Position numbers and translations under genes: made by a program
Assembly (NCBI RefSeq): GCF_000758945.1
Contig: NZ_JRND01000020.1
Coordinates: forward strand, 1-64,000
Reading direction: 5' to 3'
Length of the DNA: 64,000 bases
Source: Lancefieldella parvula_C
GTDB taxonomy: Bacteria; Actinomycetota; Coriobacteriia; Coriobacteriales; Atopobiaceae
Shown: one piece after another, positions 35,707 to 43,990 of the stretch
Numbering within the stretch: position 1 is the stretch's first letter
Layout: the number at the start of each line of letters is the position of its first letter
Notes under the pieces: generated by a model
Databases searched by the model: none
Told to the model about the DNA's origin: nothing
Seen by the model: only the letters and a program-made list of their open reading frames with translations

Positions 35707-35825
35707 TGATGATAAAATATGGCAACAACTTGTACGCAATATCGCAATCTTGTTACGAGCTTTTATTTTTGAAAAAATAAGCTTGGTTAAAATTTATTCC
35801 ACTTAAACAAGGGACTTCTTCGACT

Positions 35826-37940
35826 ATGACCACATCATCAGCCAATAAAATGCTACTCGTTATTCACGGGATACTCTTCACGCTTGCTTTGACGTTTGTC
35901 TGGTGGGCACTCCTGCCAGCAACAGCTCAGGCCTATGTTGACCCATCGGTTATGACCTACACCATCCAGGCGCTGGCCGCGGTTGTAGTTGCACTCTCAG
36001 CAGTGCTTGGCGTTGCGTTCAGGCGCTCTCGCAAGGTGCTCTTCCGCATCCTTAAGATTGACGAGAACGCAAACAAGATCGTCGAAGGCAAAGTTCACAG
36101 GGTAGACACCAAAGGTGCTGAAGCCGCAAACGCTCAGATGAAAGAAATTCTCGCGGCAGAAGCTATTCGCCTCAAAGAGCAAAAAGAGGGTACTCTTAAG
36201 CCCAAAGGCCGCATTGGTGTTGCATTTCTAGTTTCATTCTTTACGGTATTCACTATCTTGGTTGTAGCTCCACTTGAACTGGTAGCCAGTAGTGCGCGAG
36301 ACCTTTCTTTCAACCTCAACGACGTTGCTGGTCCCGTTATTATTGCGGGTCTTGTCATTACGCTCGTTCTTACCGTGATTCTCTCGCTGCTGCGTAAGCG
36401 CGTCTTTAACGTTGCAACTGCGCTCGTGGGAGCCATCGGCGTGGCATCGTACGTTCAGGCAGTGTTCTTGAACGGTGGTATGCCACTTGCGGATGGACAT
36501 GAGGTCATTTGGTCCAACTTTACCAGTCAGATGATTGTTTCTGGTCTCATTTGGCTAGTAATTATTGCAGCTGCAGTGGTCTTCTCGCTCCTTAAAGCAA
36601 GACAGCTTAGAACAGGTCTTCTAGTAACCGCAACAGCTCTTATCATTGTCCAGGCAGTGGGCGTTGCAAGTCTATGGGGCCCTTCAATTGCGGCGTCGAT
36701 TGATGCCCACGCCGAGCATCAGCAGGTTATTGCAACACGCGAGGGTCTCTACAACGTGTCTTCCAAGAAGAACGTCGTGGTCTTTGTTCTGGACACCACC
36801 GATACCGCCTTTGTCCAGAAGCTTTACGATGAATACCCAGAGACATTTGCGCCTCTTACCGGCTTTACCTGGTACCGGAACTCTGTTGGCTCGATGATTC
36901 CAACGCGCTACGGCATTCCATCGCTGGTCTTTGAAAATCGAATTCGGCCAGAACAATCTGCTAGTGATTTTATTCAAAATTGGTCAAACAATAGTCATTA
37001 TTTAAATAATGTTAATCAACTTGGCTATTCAGTTGGACTTTATACTGATAACTTTAATTGGGCCTACACGGACTATATGTATAATCGCACAATTAACTAT
37101 CACGAGCCTCGCGGTCGTGGCGTAGAGAACCAGCTTGACGTGCTTGGTGCGTTGCGCATTCTTTACAAGACGGCGTTCTGCAGAGATATGCCTTGGGTGT
37201 TTAAGCCTCGATTCTGGTATTACACCGAGGACCTCAATATGCGCATGCGCAAGCCAGTAAACATGGATGAGGTTGACCTTTCTTCTCAGCCTTACACCGA
37301 GGATGACCTCAAGTATTATCAGGAGCTTCAGCACTACGGTCTCTCAATTGATGACAGTGCTGGTCAAAATGGCTCATTCCGTTTCATTCATCTTATTGGC
37401 TCACATCCTCCTTACACTCTTGATCGCAATGTTGAGCCTACCAGCGATCCAAGCAAGGAAAACGTCGAAGAGCAGACTATGGGCGCATATAGGATTGTTG
37501 CACAGTACATTGCCGAGCTTAAGCGTCTTGGTGTGTATGAAAACACGTCGTTTATTATTACCGCAGATCACGGCGAATGGTATTTGACTGATACCGATAT
37601 TCAGCGGCCATCTGCCCCAGTCATCATGTATAAACCTGCTGGTCAAACTGCTGAAGAGGCGGCTCAGCCAATGCAGGTTTCTGATGCACCTGTCTGGCAC
37701 TACGACATTTTTGCCCAGACACTCAAGGACATGGGCGCTGACCAGCAAATGCTTTCTAACTACACCACACCGCTTGACGAGTCCTATGAGGGCGAGGATC
37801 GTCCTCGTTACTATCTTGAAACTATCTCAGAAAATAATCACGATGCAGAGCTTCGCGAATTCGTTATTAACGGTGATGCAACAAACTTTAACAACTGGAG
37901 TCTAACTGGAAATACATGGAGACTTATGCCTAAAAAATAA
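35826..37940 (+). CDS. Membrane sulfatase-fold protein (phosphoglycerol transferase-like)
   Basis: A 704-residue protein: N-terminal membrane region with about six helices (to roughly residue 290), then an extracellular alkaline phosphatase/sulfatase-fold domain. Metal-site elements are visible: VVVFVLDTTDTAF (Asp and nucleophile Thr), GSMIPTRYGIPSL and ITADHGEW. The layout is that of LTA synthase and related phosphoglycerol or phosphoethanolamine transferases. With LicD and the rhamnose genes close by, it probably adds a phospho-group to a surface polysaccharide. A simple hydrolase is less likely given the membrane anchor. Confidence 0.82.
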   Translation: MTTSSANKMLLVIHGILFTLALTFVWWALLPATAQAYVDPSVMTYTIQALAAVVVALSAVLGVAFRRSRKVLFRILKIDENANKIVEGKVHRVDTKGAEAANAQMKEILAAEAIRLKEQKEGTLKPKGRIGVAFLVSFFTVFTILVVAPLELVASSARDLSFNLNDVAGPVIIAGLVITLVLTVILSLLRKRVFNVATALVGAIGVASYVQAVFLNGGMPLADGHEVIWSNFTSQMIVSGLIWLVIIAAAVVFSLLKARQLRTGLLVTATALIIVQAVGVASLWGPSIAASIDAHAEHQQVIATREGLYNVSSKKNVVVFVLDTTDTAFVQKLYDEYPETFAPLTGFTWYRNSVGSMIPTRYGIPSLVFENRIRPEQSASDFIQNWSNNSHYLNNVNQLGYSVGLYTDNFNWAYTDYMYNRTINYHEPRGRGVENQLDVLGALRILYKTAFCRDMPWVFKPRFWYYTEDLNMRMRKPVNMDEVDLSSQPYTEDDLKYYQELQHYGLSIDDSAGQNGSFRFIHLIGSHPPYTLDRNVEPTSDPSKENVEEQTMGAYRIVAQYIAELKRLGVYENTSFIITADHGEWYLTDTDIQRPSAPVIMYKPAGQTAEEAAQPMQVSDAPVWHYDIFAQTLKDMGADQQMLSNYTTPLDESYEGEDRPRYYLETISENNHDAELREFVINGDATNFNNWSLTGNTWRLMPKK

Positions 37941-38035
37941 ATGTCTCTCAATATATAACTTAATTTATTTAATAAAACTAAGAGTTTGTCTAACTTAGAC
38001 TTTTATATCCAAGTTATTCAATCATTTGTATCACT

Positions 38036-38983
38036 CTAATCTCTCTTGAGCAGCTCGTTCCAGTCTGGAGTAGCTGAAAGAACGGTTCCCACAATAATGA
38101 CAATGCAGCAAATTACCGTCAAAGGAGATGGAATTGCTTCTGGCATAATTGCCGGCAAAACAATACCTGCAAGAGCCGCAAAAATGACTGACCAGGCAGA
38201 ATAAGAAATATTCAAGGCCATACCGCGAGAAGCGCCAATGGCGTCAATTGCTTTGTAGTAGAAGAGATACGAAGCGGTGCCTGCAAGCGCTGCGATAAAG
38301 ACAACGCCATTAGCAGGAGTTACTGCAACCTGACTTGCAAACTCTACCGAGCCTGCGAGAGGCAAAATGATAAGACCATACGCAAACGCAGAGGTAGTTT
38401 CCCTAATTTGGAGTGCGGTCTCGTTATCAACAGCATCGTCTTGCATGCCCCAAGCCAAGATAACTGCCTCGGAGCCCCAACCAAAGACACAGGCAATAAC
38501 ACCTAAGATTCCAACAAGAACGTTTCCGTTACCTTCTCCTGCAGCGGTGGATACACCAATAACCATAACGCCTACAAGAGCCACAATAAGAGCAATGACC
38601 TGCTTCAAATTCATTTTCTCTTTAAGCAAAAGCCACGCTAAAAGTGAACCCACTGCTGGATAAAAAGCTGAAATAGCTGCGGTGTAACCAGGTCCAATGG
38701 CATTAATTGCGGCAAGATAACCACTCATACCAATTGGTCCGCCTAAAAGAGCACCCAGCATAACAACGCGACCACTCTTAGTTTTTGCAGCTTCAAGGGT
38801 ATCCCTCAGCCTACCCTTACGTGCCATCATGACAAGAAGAATAGCCGCAGCAAAAAAGTCATGCATAAATGCGCTGGCAAATGACGCTTGAGCTGAATCA
38901 ACATAAGGACTCATACCAAGAGCAACACCAAGGATAACGGTATCAACCGCCCAAAGAATACCGCTTAAAAGACCGTAATACAT
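38036..38983 (-). CDS. licB: DMT/EamA transporter, LicB-type choline permease
   Basis: A 315-residue EamA-family protein with ten membrane segments in two repeats (for example GYTAAISAFYPAVGSLLAWLLLKEKMNLKQ in repeat one). It lies 18 bases after the LicC-LicA fusion gene on the same strand. The choline importer LicB of Haemophilus and pneumococcus is a member of this superfamily. By context it supplies choline to the kinase encoded upstream. By sequence alone another small metabolite cannot be excluded. Confidence 0.85.
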   Translation of the reverse strand: MYYGLLSGILWAVDTVILGVALGMSPYVDSAQASFASAFMHDFFAAAILLVMMARKGRLRDTLEAAKTKSGRVVMLGALLGGPIGMSGYLAAINAIGPGYTAAISAFYPAVGSLLAWLLLKEKMNLKQVIALIVALVGVMVIGVSTAAGEGNGNVLVGILGVIACVFGWGSEAVILAWGMQDDAVDNETALQIRETTSAFAYGLIILPLAGSVEFASQVAVTPANGVVFIAALAGTASYLFYYKAIDAIGASRGMALNISYSAWSVIFAALAGIVLPAIMPEAIPSPLTVICCIVIIVGTVLSATPDWNELLKRD

Positions 38984-39001
38984 AGTTTTCCCCTTTTACT
39001 C

Positions 39002-40792
39002 TTAGTTCTGGTTCTCTTCGTACCAAGAAAGCACGCGGTCAATATTGTTTGCAGCGTAGCGATAGTAAATGAAGAACCACTCGCCTACGTTCTCGCCCTC
39101 TGCTTCCTTGACTAGAGACCACAAATACCAGCACCAGCCAGCAAAGACTACATAGCTCCAGAAGTGCCTACGCTGCTCAAACGTTGCCTCTTGTCCAAAG
39201 TAATAATCAATAGCAGCATTTGCCTCATCGTCAGTAAGCTCGCAGCAAACCGTAAAAGTACCAAAGTCATTTGCCTCATCTGACATGCCTGCATATTCCC
39301 AGTCAATAAGGCTATAGGTACCAGCCTCGTCAATCAAGAAATTCAGATAGAAGAAATCATTGTGTGAAATAACAACTGGATACTGATCTGCGTCTGCATA
39401 CTTCTTCAAGCGCAGGACCTTCTCGCGAAGCTCATAATAACCAGGAATCTCAATAGGACCCTCTTCAAGCAGGAGCTTCTCGTAATTAAGTCCCTCGTTG
39501 ACAAAGTCAAAAGAGCGATCGAGCGAGGCGCCGCTATGGTGCAGTTTATTACCCATCTCCATTGCGCGCTTGAGCTGCTCAGGGTTATGAGGATCAAGAT
39601 TCTGAGCGTTTTTCACAAACTTGGAAATCTTCCAACCCTCTTTTTGGTCCTCGTAAATAAAGGTACTGTCTAGGCCAAGCTCACGAGCAAGTCGAAGACC
39701 AGCCTCTTCAGCAGCGCGGTCTACAAGTTTCTCGGTACCAACACCAGGATGCCTGTAGACATACTCCTGAGCATCATCACCATATCCCACAATAAAGTGA
39801 GCAGATAAGTTGGTAAGTCCCTGTTTTAGAGGATAGAAACCGTGGATATCCTTCTTCTGGCAATGAAGCACTGAAACAATGTTGTCAAAAATCTCTGAGT
39901 CGATGTTCTCAATAAACGCTGGGTCAAACTGACGAAGCTCATCAAGGGAATCAAACTCGTAAATAACACCATCAGGATACTTTCTAATGGTCATGGAAAG
40001 CTCTTTGATGTGGCGGACGTAAATCTCTTCCCAGAGCATATCAACGGTTTCTGGCTTGTCGTAGACAGCCTCAAGAATGTCTACGAACTTCTTTGAGAAT
40101 TGTCTATCAAAGTAGACATGACCGAGCATAATCCAAGAATTTGAACCGCCAATTTCTACGCCGGTAATACGTCCACCACGTCCCTCTTTAAGACACCACT
40201 CATCAGTTTCTCCTGCAACATACGTTGCTGAGTAATAAGCCTCATAGACATAGCGCTCAAAGGGGTTCTGAGTAAAGTAGTCATCTGATGAGCAGATATA
40301 GGTGTTATCGAGCTGGTCTTTTACATACCAAAGCGTGGAATTGTTATTTCTTGTTGCATAATCTGGGTTAACAACAATCTTGACGCCATACTTCTCCTCC
40401 AAATAGAAGAAGTACTCCTTCTTATAACCCACAACAACGGTGATGTCAGTAATACCAGCTTCAAGCAACTGATGAATCTGACGTTCAATCAGAACTTCTC
40501 CACGAACCTTCAGGACGCCCTTTGGTTTCTCATATGAAATAGGTGCAAAGCGAGAAGACAGACCGGCTGCCATAATAATGGCATTCTTAACCTCATAAGG
40601 TTTCAGTGCTTCAAGGCCCTTTGAAGTAATAAGACTGTCATCAATAAGACCCTGGTCCTCAAGCGTTTTTACTGCTGAATTAACTGATCCCAAAGAAAGA
40701 TCAGTCTCTTCTGCAAGCTGTCTCTGATTGAGTTTCTCATCAGAAAGAGCAATGGTTTTTAATACAGAAAACACATTCTTTGTTAGTGCCAC
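39002..40792 (-). CDS. HTH - LicC cytidylyltransferase - LicA choline kinase fusion
   Basis: A 596-residue three-part protein. Residues 1-70 are a MarR-like winged helix (LNQRQLAEETDLSLGSVNSAVKTLEDQGLI). Residues 75-300 are a nucleotidyltransferase like LicC, CTP:phosphocholine cytidylyltransferase (IIMAAGLSSRFAPISYEKPKGVL). Residues 310-590 are a choline/ethanolamine kinase like LicA (VISHNDFFYLNFLID and LIDWEYAGMSDEANDFG). It can therefore turn choline into CDP-choline in two steps and perhaps control its own gene. GGAGG four to five bases before the GTG at 40792 sets the start. It is followed by licB. Confidence 0.92.
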   Translation of the reverse strand: MALTKNVFSVLKTIALSDEKLNQRQLAEETDLSLGSVNSAVKTLEDQGLIDDSLITSKGLEALKPYEVKNAIIMAAGLSSRFAPISYEKPKGVLKVRGEVLIERQIHQLLEAGITDITVVVGYKKEYFFYLEEKYGVKIVVNPDYATRNNNSTLWYVKDQLDNTYICSSDDYFTQNPFERYVYEAYYSATYVAGETDEWCLKEGRGGRITGVEIGGSNSWIMLGHVYFDRQFSKKFVDILEAVYDKPETVDMLWEEIYVRHIKELSMTIRKYPDGVIYEFDSLDELRQFDPAFIENIDSEIFDNIVSVLHCQKKDIHGFYPLKQGLTNLSAHFIVGYGDDAQEYVYRHPGVGTEKLVDRAAEEAGLRLARELGLDSTFIYEDQKEGWKISKFVKNAQNLDPHNPEQLKRAMEMGNKLHHSGASLDRSFDFVNEGLNYEKLLLEEGPIEIPGYYELREKVLRLKKYADADQYPVVISHNDFFYLNFLIDEAGTYSLIDWEYAGMSDEANDFGTFTVCCELTDDEANAAIDYYFGQEATFEQRRHFWSYVVFAGWCWYLWSLVKEAEGENVGEWFFIYYRYAANNIDRVLSWYEENQN

Positions 40793-40867
40793 GGTTCCTC
40801 CAAATGAAGACCAATTAACTGCGAAATGAACTTCCAAACCAATTTACGTCAGTCATAATACTCTTGT

Positions 40868-40902
40868 GTTCAAATTTTTACAAGTATAATAATATTTTGA
40901 AC
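40868..40902. promoter_or_regulatory. Dyad upstream of the lic operon
   Basis: A perfect 7-bp inverted repeat GTTCAAA (40868-40874) and TTTGAAC (40896-40902), 21 bases apart, in very AT-rich DNA about 75 bases before the licCA start. Position and symmetry suggest a regulator site; the HTH domain of the encoded protein is the obvious candidate. Inference only. Confidence 0.45.
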
Positions 40903-40969
40903 AAAGAATTAATAACTAGGGTGGTTAAGCCCAGTACAATACAGGCTTAGACTCTTGACTGCATAAAAA

Positions 40970-41000
40970 TAGCGTAGCAGCCATATAAACTGCTACGCTA
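40970..41000 (-). terminator. Terminator of the rfbADB operon
   Basis: A perfect 11-bp stem TAGCGTAGCAG (40970-40980) with CTGCTACGCTA (40990-41000), followed on the minus strand by five T, about 44 bases after the rfbB stop. Confidence 0.88.
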
Positions 41001-41043
41001 AAAATCTAACTTTTGGGAATCACATCATAAAGTGTCTTTTTTA

Positions 41044-42111
41044 TTATCGACCCTCATACATCTTCTTGTAGTAATCCTGATAATCACCGGAAACTACATT
41101 CTTAACCCACTCGCGGTTCTCTAAATACCAGTTGATAGTGGTAACAATGCCCTCTTCAAATGGAGTTTCTGGATACCAGCCAAGCTCTTCTTTAATCTTA
41201 TCAGGTGCAATACCGTAGCGGCGATCATGGCCTTTGCGGTCAGTGACGTAAGAGATCAGATCCTCAGTAATCTGAGTGTCACCAGTGATTCTTGCAACTT
41301 CACTGATGATGCGCTTAACAATGTAGAGGTTATTGCGCTCGTTATGACCACCAACGTTATAAACCTCGCCCAGCTTGCCGCCCTCAAGAACCATAGCAAT
41401 TGCTTTGCAGTGGTCATCGACATAGAGCCAGTCACGAACATTCAGTCCGTCACCATAAACTGGAAGTGCCTTGTGCTCCAGGCAATTCTCAATCATCAGA
41501 GGAATGAGCTTCTCGGGGAACTGATAAGGACCATAGTTGTTGGAGCAACGCGTGATTACCGCAGGAAATCCGTATGTATCATGCCAGGCTTTTACAAACA
41601 TATCAGCAGAAGCCTTAGATGCAGAGTAGGGGCTGTGTGGACTCAAAGGTGTGGTCTCACGGAAAAATGCCTCTGGATCATCAAGTGGCAGTGAGCCATA
41701 GACCTCATCAGTAGAAACCTGCAGGTATCTGTGGTCTCCGTAAGAGCCCTGACCATCATTCCAGAAAGACTCCGCAACGCTCAGGAGCGCAACAGTACCC
41801 ATGACATTAGTATCGGCGAAGGCACCTGGATCTTCAATGGAGCGATCTACGTGGCTCTCTGCTGCAAAGTTAACAACGTAATCAGGATGATAGGTCTCAA
41901 ACAACTGCGTAAGAGCCTCTTTATCCCTAATGTCTACATGAGCAAAGGTATAGCGAGAATCTTGATCATATTCCGAGAGGTTCTCAAGGTTGCCTGCATA
42001 CGTCAGAGCATCCACGTTCAAAATATGAATGTCCTGATTTCTTCTAAGCATGTAGTGGATAAAGTTAGATCCAATAAATCCAGCTCCACCAGTTACTAAA
42101 TAGGTCTTCAC
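41044..42111 (-). CDS. rfbB: dTDP-glucose 4,6-dehydratase
   Basis: A 355-residue extended SDR enzyme, second step of dTDP-L-rhamnose synthesis. The NAD site is TGGAGFIGSNFIHYML; the catalytic set is STDEVYG with YSASKASADM (YxxxK); AAESHVDRSI and RCSNNYGPYQFPEKLIP are specific to RmlB. It starts 1 base after the rfbD stop and is last in rfbA-rfbD-rfbB. Confidence 0.97.
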   Translation of the reverse strand: MKTYLVTGGAGFIGSNFIHYMLRRNQDIHILNVDALTYAGNLENLSEYDQDSRYTFAHVDIRDKEALTQLFETYHPDYVVNFAAESHVDRSIEDPGAFADTNVMGTVALLSVAESFWNDGQGSYGDHRYLQVSTDEVYGSLPLDDPEAFFRETTPLSPHSPYSASKASADMFVKAWHDTYGFPAVITRCSNNYGPYQFPEKLIPLMIENCLEHKALPVYGDGLNVRDWLYVDDHCKAIAMVLEGGKLGEVYNVGGHNERNNLYIVKRIISEVARITGDTQITEDLISYVTDRKGHDRRYGIAPDKIKEELGWYPETPFEEGIVTTINWYLENREWVKNVVSGDYQDYYKKMYEGR

Positions 42112-42112
42112 A

Positions 42113-43012
42113 CTAACCTCTTTCTACCTTCGAAAGATATGTCGCAAGAGCCTCTTGCCAAGGCCTCATACAATTTCCAATGGTACTCTCAAGATGTCCA
42201 TTTACCAAAGATGAATATGCAGGGCGAGAAGCGCTTTCTGGGTGCATCTCTTTCCACTGAGCAGAAGTTACCCTGGTAACCTTACAATCGAGATTACTAC
42301 CAGCCATAATAGCTTCGGCAAAATCAGCCCATGAGCATGTTCCCTCATTGGTTGCGTGATAGATGCCATAGTTCTCAGTAGCAGCAATGCACAAAATTGC
42401 GTGAGCCAGATCATTTGCGCTGGTAGGGTTACCTACTTGATCATCAACAACACTAATCTCTGGATACTTTGCACCAAGGGCACGCATGGTTGCCACAAAG
42501 TTCTTGCCAACATAGCCATAAAGCCACGCCGTCCTAACCACAAACGTTTGAGCATTTGCGGCCAGCGCAAGTCCCTCTCCTGCTAATTTGGATCGACCAT
42601 ACGCAGAAACAGGATAAGGAGCATCTTGTTCCGTGCGAGGAGAGCTTTCCTTACCGCTAAAGACATAATCAGTGGATACCTGAACAAGCTTTGTTTGTGT
42701 AGAGTTGCAAGCTCGTGCAAGATTCATGGGGCCAAGCGCATTTACCGCAAAGGCCATCTCAAAATTGCTTTCGCAACCATCTACATTTGTTGCGGCAGCA
42801 CAGTTGATAACAACATCATAGCGTTCATGATGGTCAAACCATATGCTTACTGCCTCTGAACTGGTAATATCAAGCTCGTCTGCGTCGGTATAATCAACAT
42901 CTGGTTCAACAAAAACCTCTGGAATTGGTCCAATCTCAGAGACACCAGTCTCAAAAAGGCGTTTGAGTTCATTTCCTAACTGACCATGAGAGCCAGTAAT
43001 AAGAATTCGCAT
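42113..43012 (-). CDS. rfbD: dTDP-4-dehydrorhamnose reductase
   Basis: A 299-residue SDR enzyme, final step to dTDP-L-rhamnose: MRILITGSHGQLGNEL, VDYTDADELDITSSE, VNCAAATNVDGCE-type and YGRSKLAGE (YxxxK). The ATG at 43012 follows AGGGGAG and lies one base after the rfbA stop, so the long upstream open frame is the rfbA region in another frame. Confidence 0.96.
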   Translation of the reverse strand: MRILITGSHGQLGNELKRLFETGVSEIGPIPEVFVEPDVDYTDADELDITSSEAVSIWFDHHERYDVVINCAAATNVDGCESNFEMAFAVNALGPMNLARACNSTQTKLVQVSTDYVFSGKESSPRTEQDAPYPVSAYGRSKLAGEGLALAANAQTFVVRTAWLYGYVGKNFVATMRALGAKYPEISVVDDQVGNPTSANDLAHAILCIAATENYGIYHATNEGTCSWADFAEAIMAGSNLDCKVTRVTSAQWKEMHPESASRPAYSSLVNGHLESTIGNCMRPWQEALATYLSKVERG

Positions 43013-43013
43013 C

Positions 43014-43916
43014 TTACTCCCCTTTTTCAGAAGGAAGAATACGTCCCTCTGCAACACTCTTAAGGTGCTCACCATACGTAGATTTACCGTAGCGTTCTGC
43101 ACATTCGATGAGTTTTGAACTGTCAATCCAGCCGTTCTCAAAAGCAATTTCTTCTGGAACGCTTACAGGTAAACCTTGAGCCGTCTCAACAGTACGGACA
43201 AAGGTTGATGCTTCAAAGAGAGACTCCATAGTTCCCGTATCAAGCCATGCAAAACCGCGGCCAAGAGTAACAACGTCGAGCGTGCCATCGTCAAGATAGA
43301 GTCGATTAAGGTCAGTAATCTCATACTCTCCACGAGCGCTTGGCTGAACCTGCTTTACCAGCTCAGTAACACGTTGATCGTAGAAATAAAGTCCGGTTAC
43401 TGCGTAGTTAGATTTTGGATGAGCTGGCTTCTCCTCAATTGAAATAGCGTTGTAGTTCTTATCAAACTCAACAACGCCAAAACGCTCTGGATCATCAACG
43501 TGATAGCCAAAAACTGTGGCACGACCAGCAGTTTGTGCCTGCTGAGCAGCTTTTCTCACAAGTCCTGAAAGACCGTTTCCATAGAAGATATTATCTCCAA
43601 GAATCAGAGCAGCAGCGTCATCACCAATAAACTCTTTACCAATAACAAATGCCTGAGCAAGTCCATCGGGAGAAGGCTGCTCGGCATAACTGATGGTGAT
43701 ACCGAAGTCAGAGCCGTCACCCAAGAGTTTCTTAAAATTTGGCAGATCGCGTGGCGTGGAGATAACCAAAATATCTCTAATACCTGCAAGCATAAGCGTT
43801 GACAGCGGATAGTAAATCATTGGCTTGTCATAAACAGGTAAAAGCTGTTTAGATGTAACGGTTGTCAGCGGATAAAGCCTGGTACCGCTACCTCCTGCAA
43901 GAATAATGCCTTTCAA
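43014..43916 (-). CDS. rfbA: Glucose-1-phosphate thymidylyltransferase
   Basis: A 300-residue nucleotidyltransferase that makes dTDP-glucose, the first step of dTDP-rhamnose synthesis. Signatures: MKGIILAGGSGTRLYPLT, KQLLPVYDKPMIYYPLS, LILGDNIFYG and GEYEITDLNRLYL. First gene of the rfbADB operon. Strong family match along the full length. Confidence 0.97.
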   Translation of the reverse strand: MKGIILAGGSGTRLYPLTTVTSKQLLPVYDKPMIYYPLSTLMLAGIRDILVISTPRDLPNFKKLLGDGSDFGITISYAEQPSPDGLAQAFVIGKEFIGDDAAALILGDNIFYGNGLSGLVRKAAQQAQTAGRATVFGYHVDDPERFGVVEFDKNYNAISIEEKPAHPKSNYAVTGLYFYDQRVTELVKQVQPSARGEYEITDLNRLYLDDGTLDVVTLGRGFAWLDTGTMESLFEASTFVRTVETAQGLPVSVPEEIAFENGWIDSSKLIECAERYGKSTYGEHLKSVAEGRILPSEKGE

Positions 43917-43990
43917 AATTACTCCCCATCAATCGGGCTTCCCGCTAAACACCGTTTAGGACGATATTGATATGTAATCTTACCAAAGTC

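Noticed and set aside
43013..43147. 45-codon upstream extension of rfbD
   Set aside because: It overlaps the 3' end of rfbA in another frame; the ATG at 43012 has a proper ribosome-binding site and the family start MRILITG.
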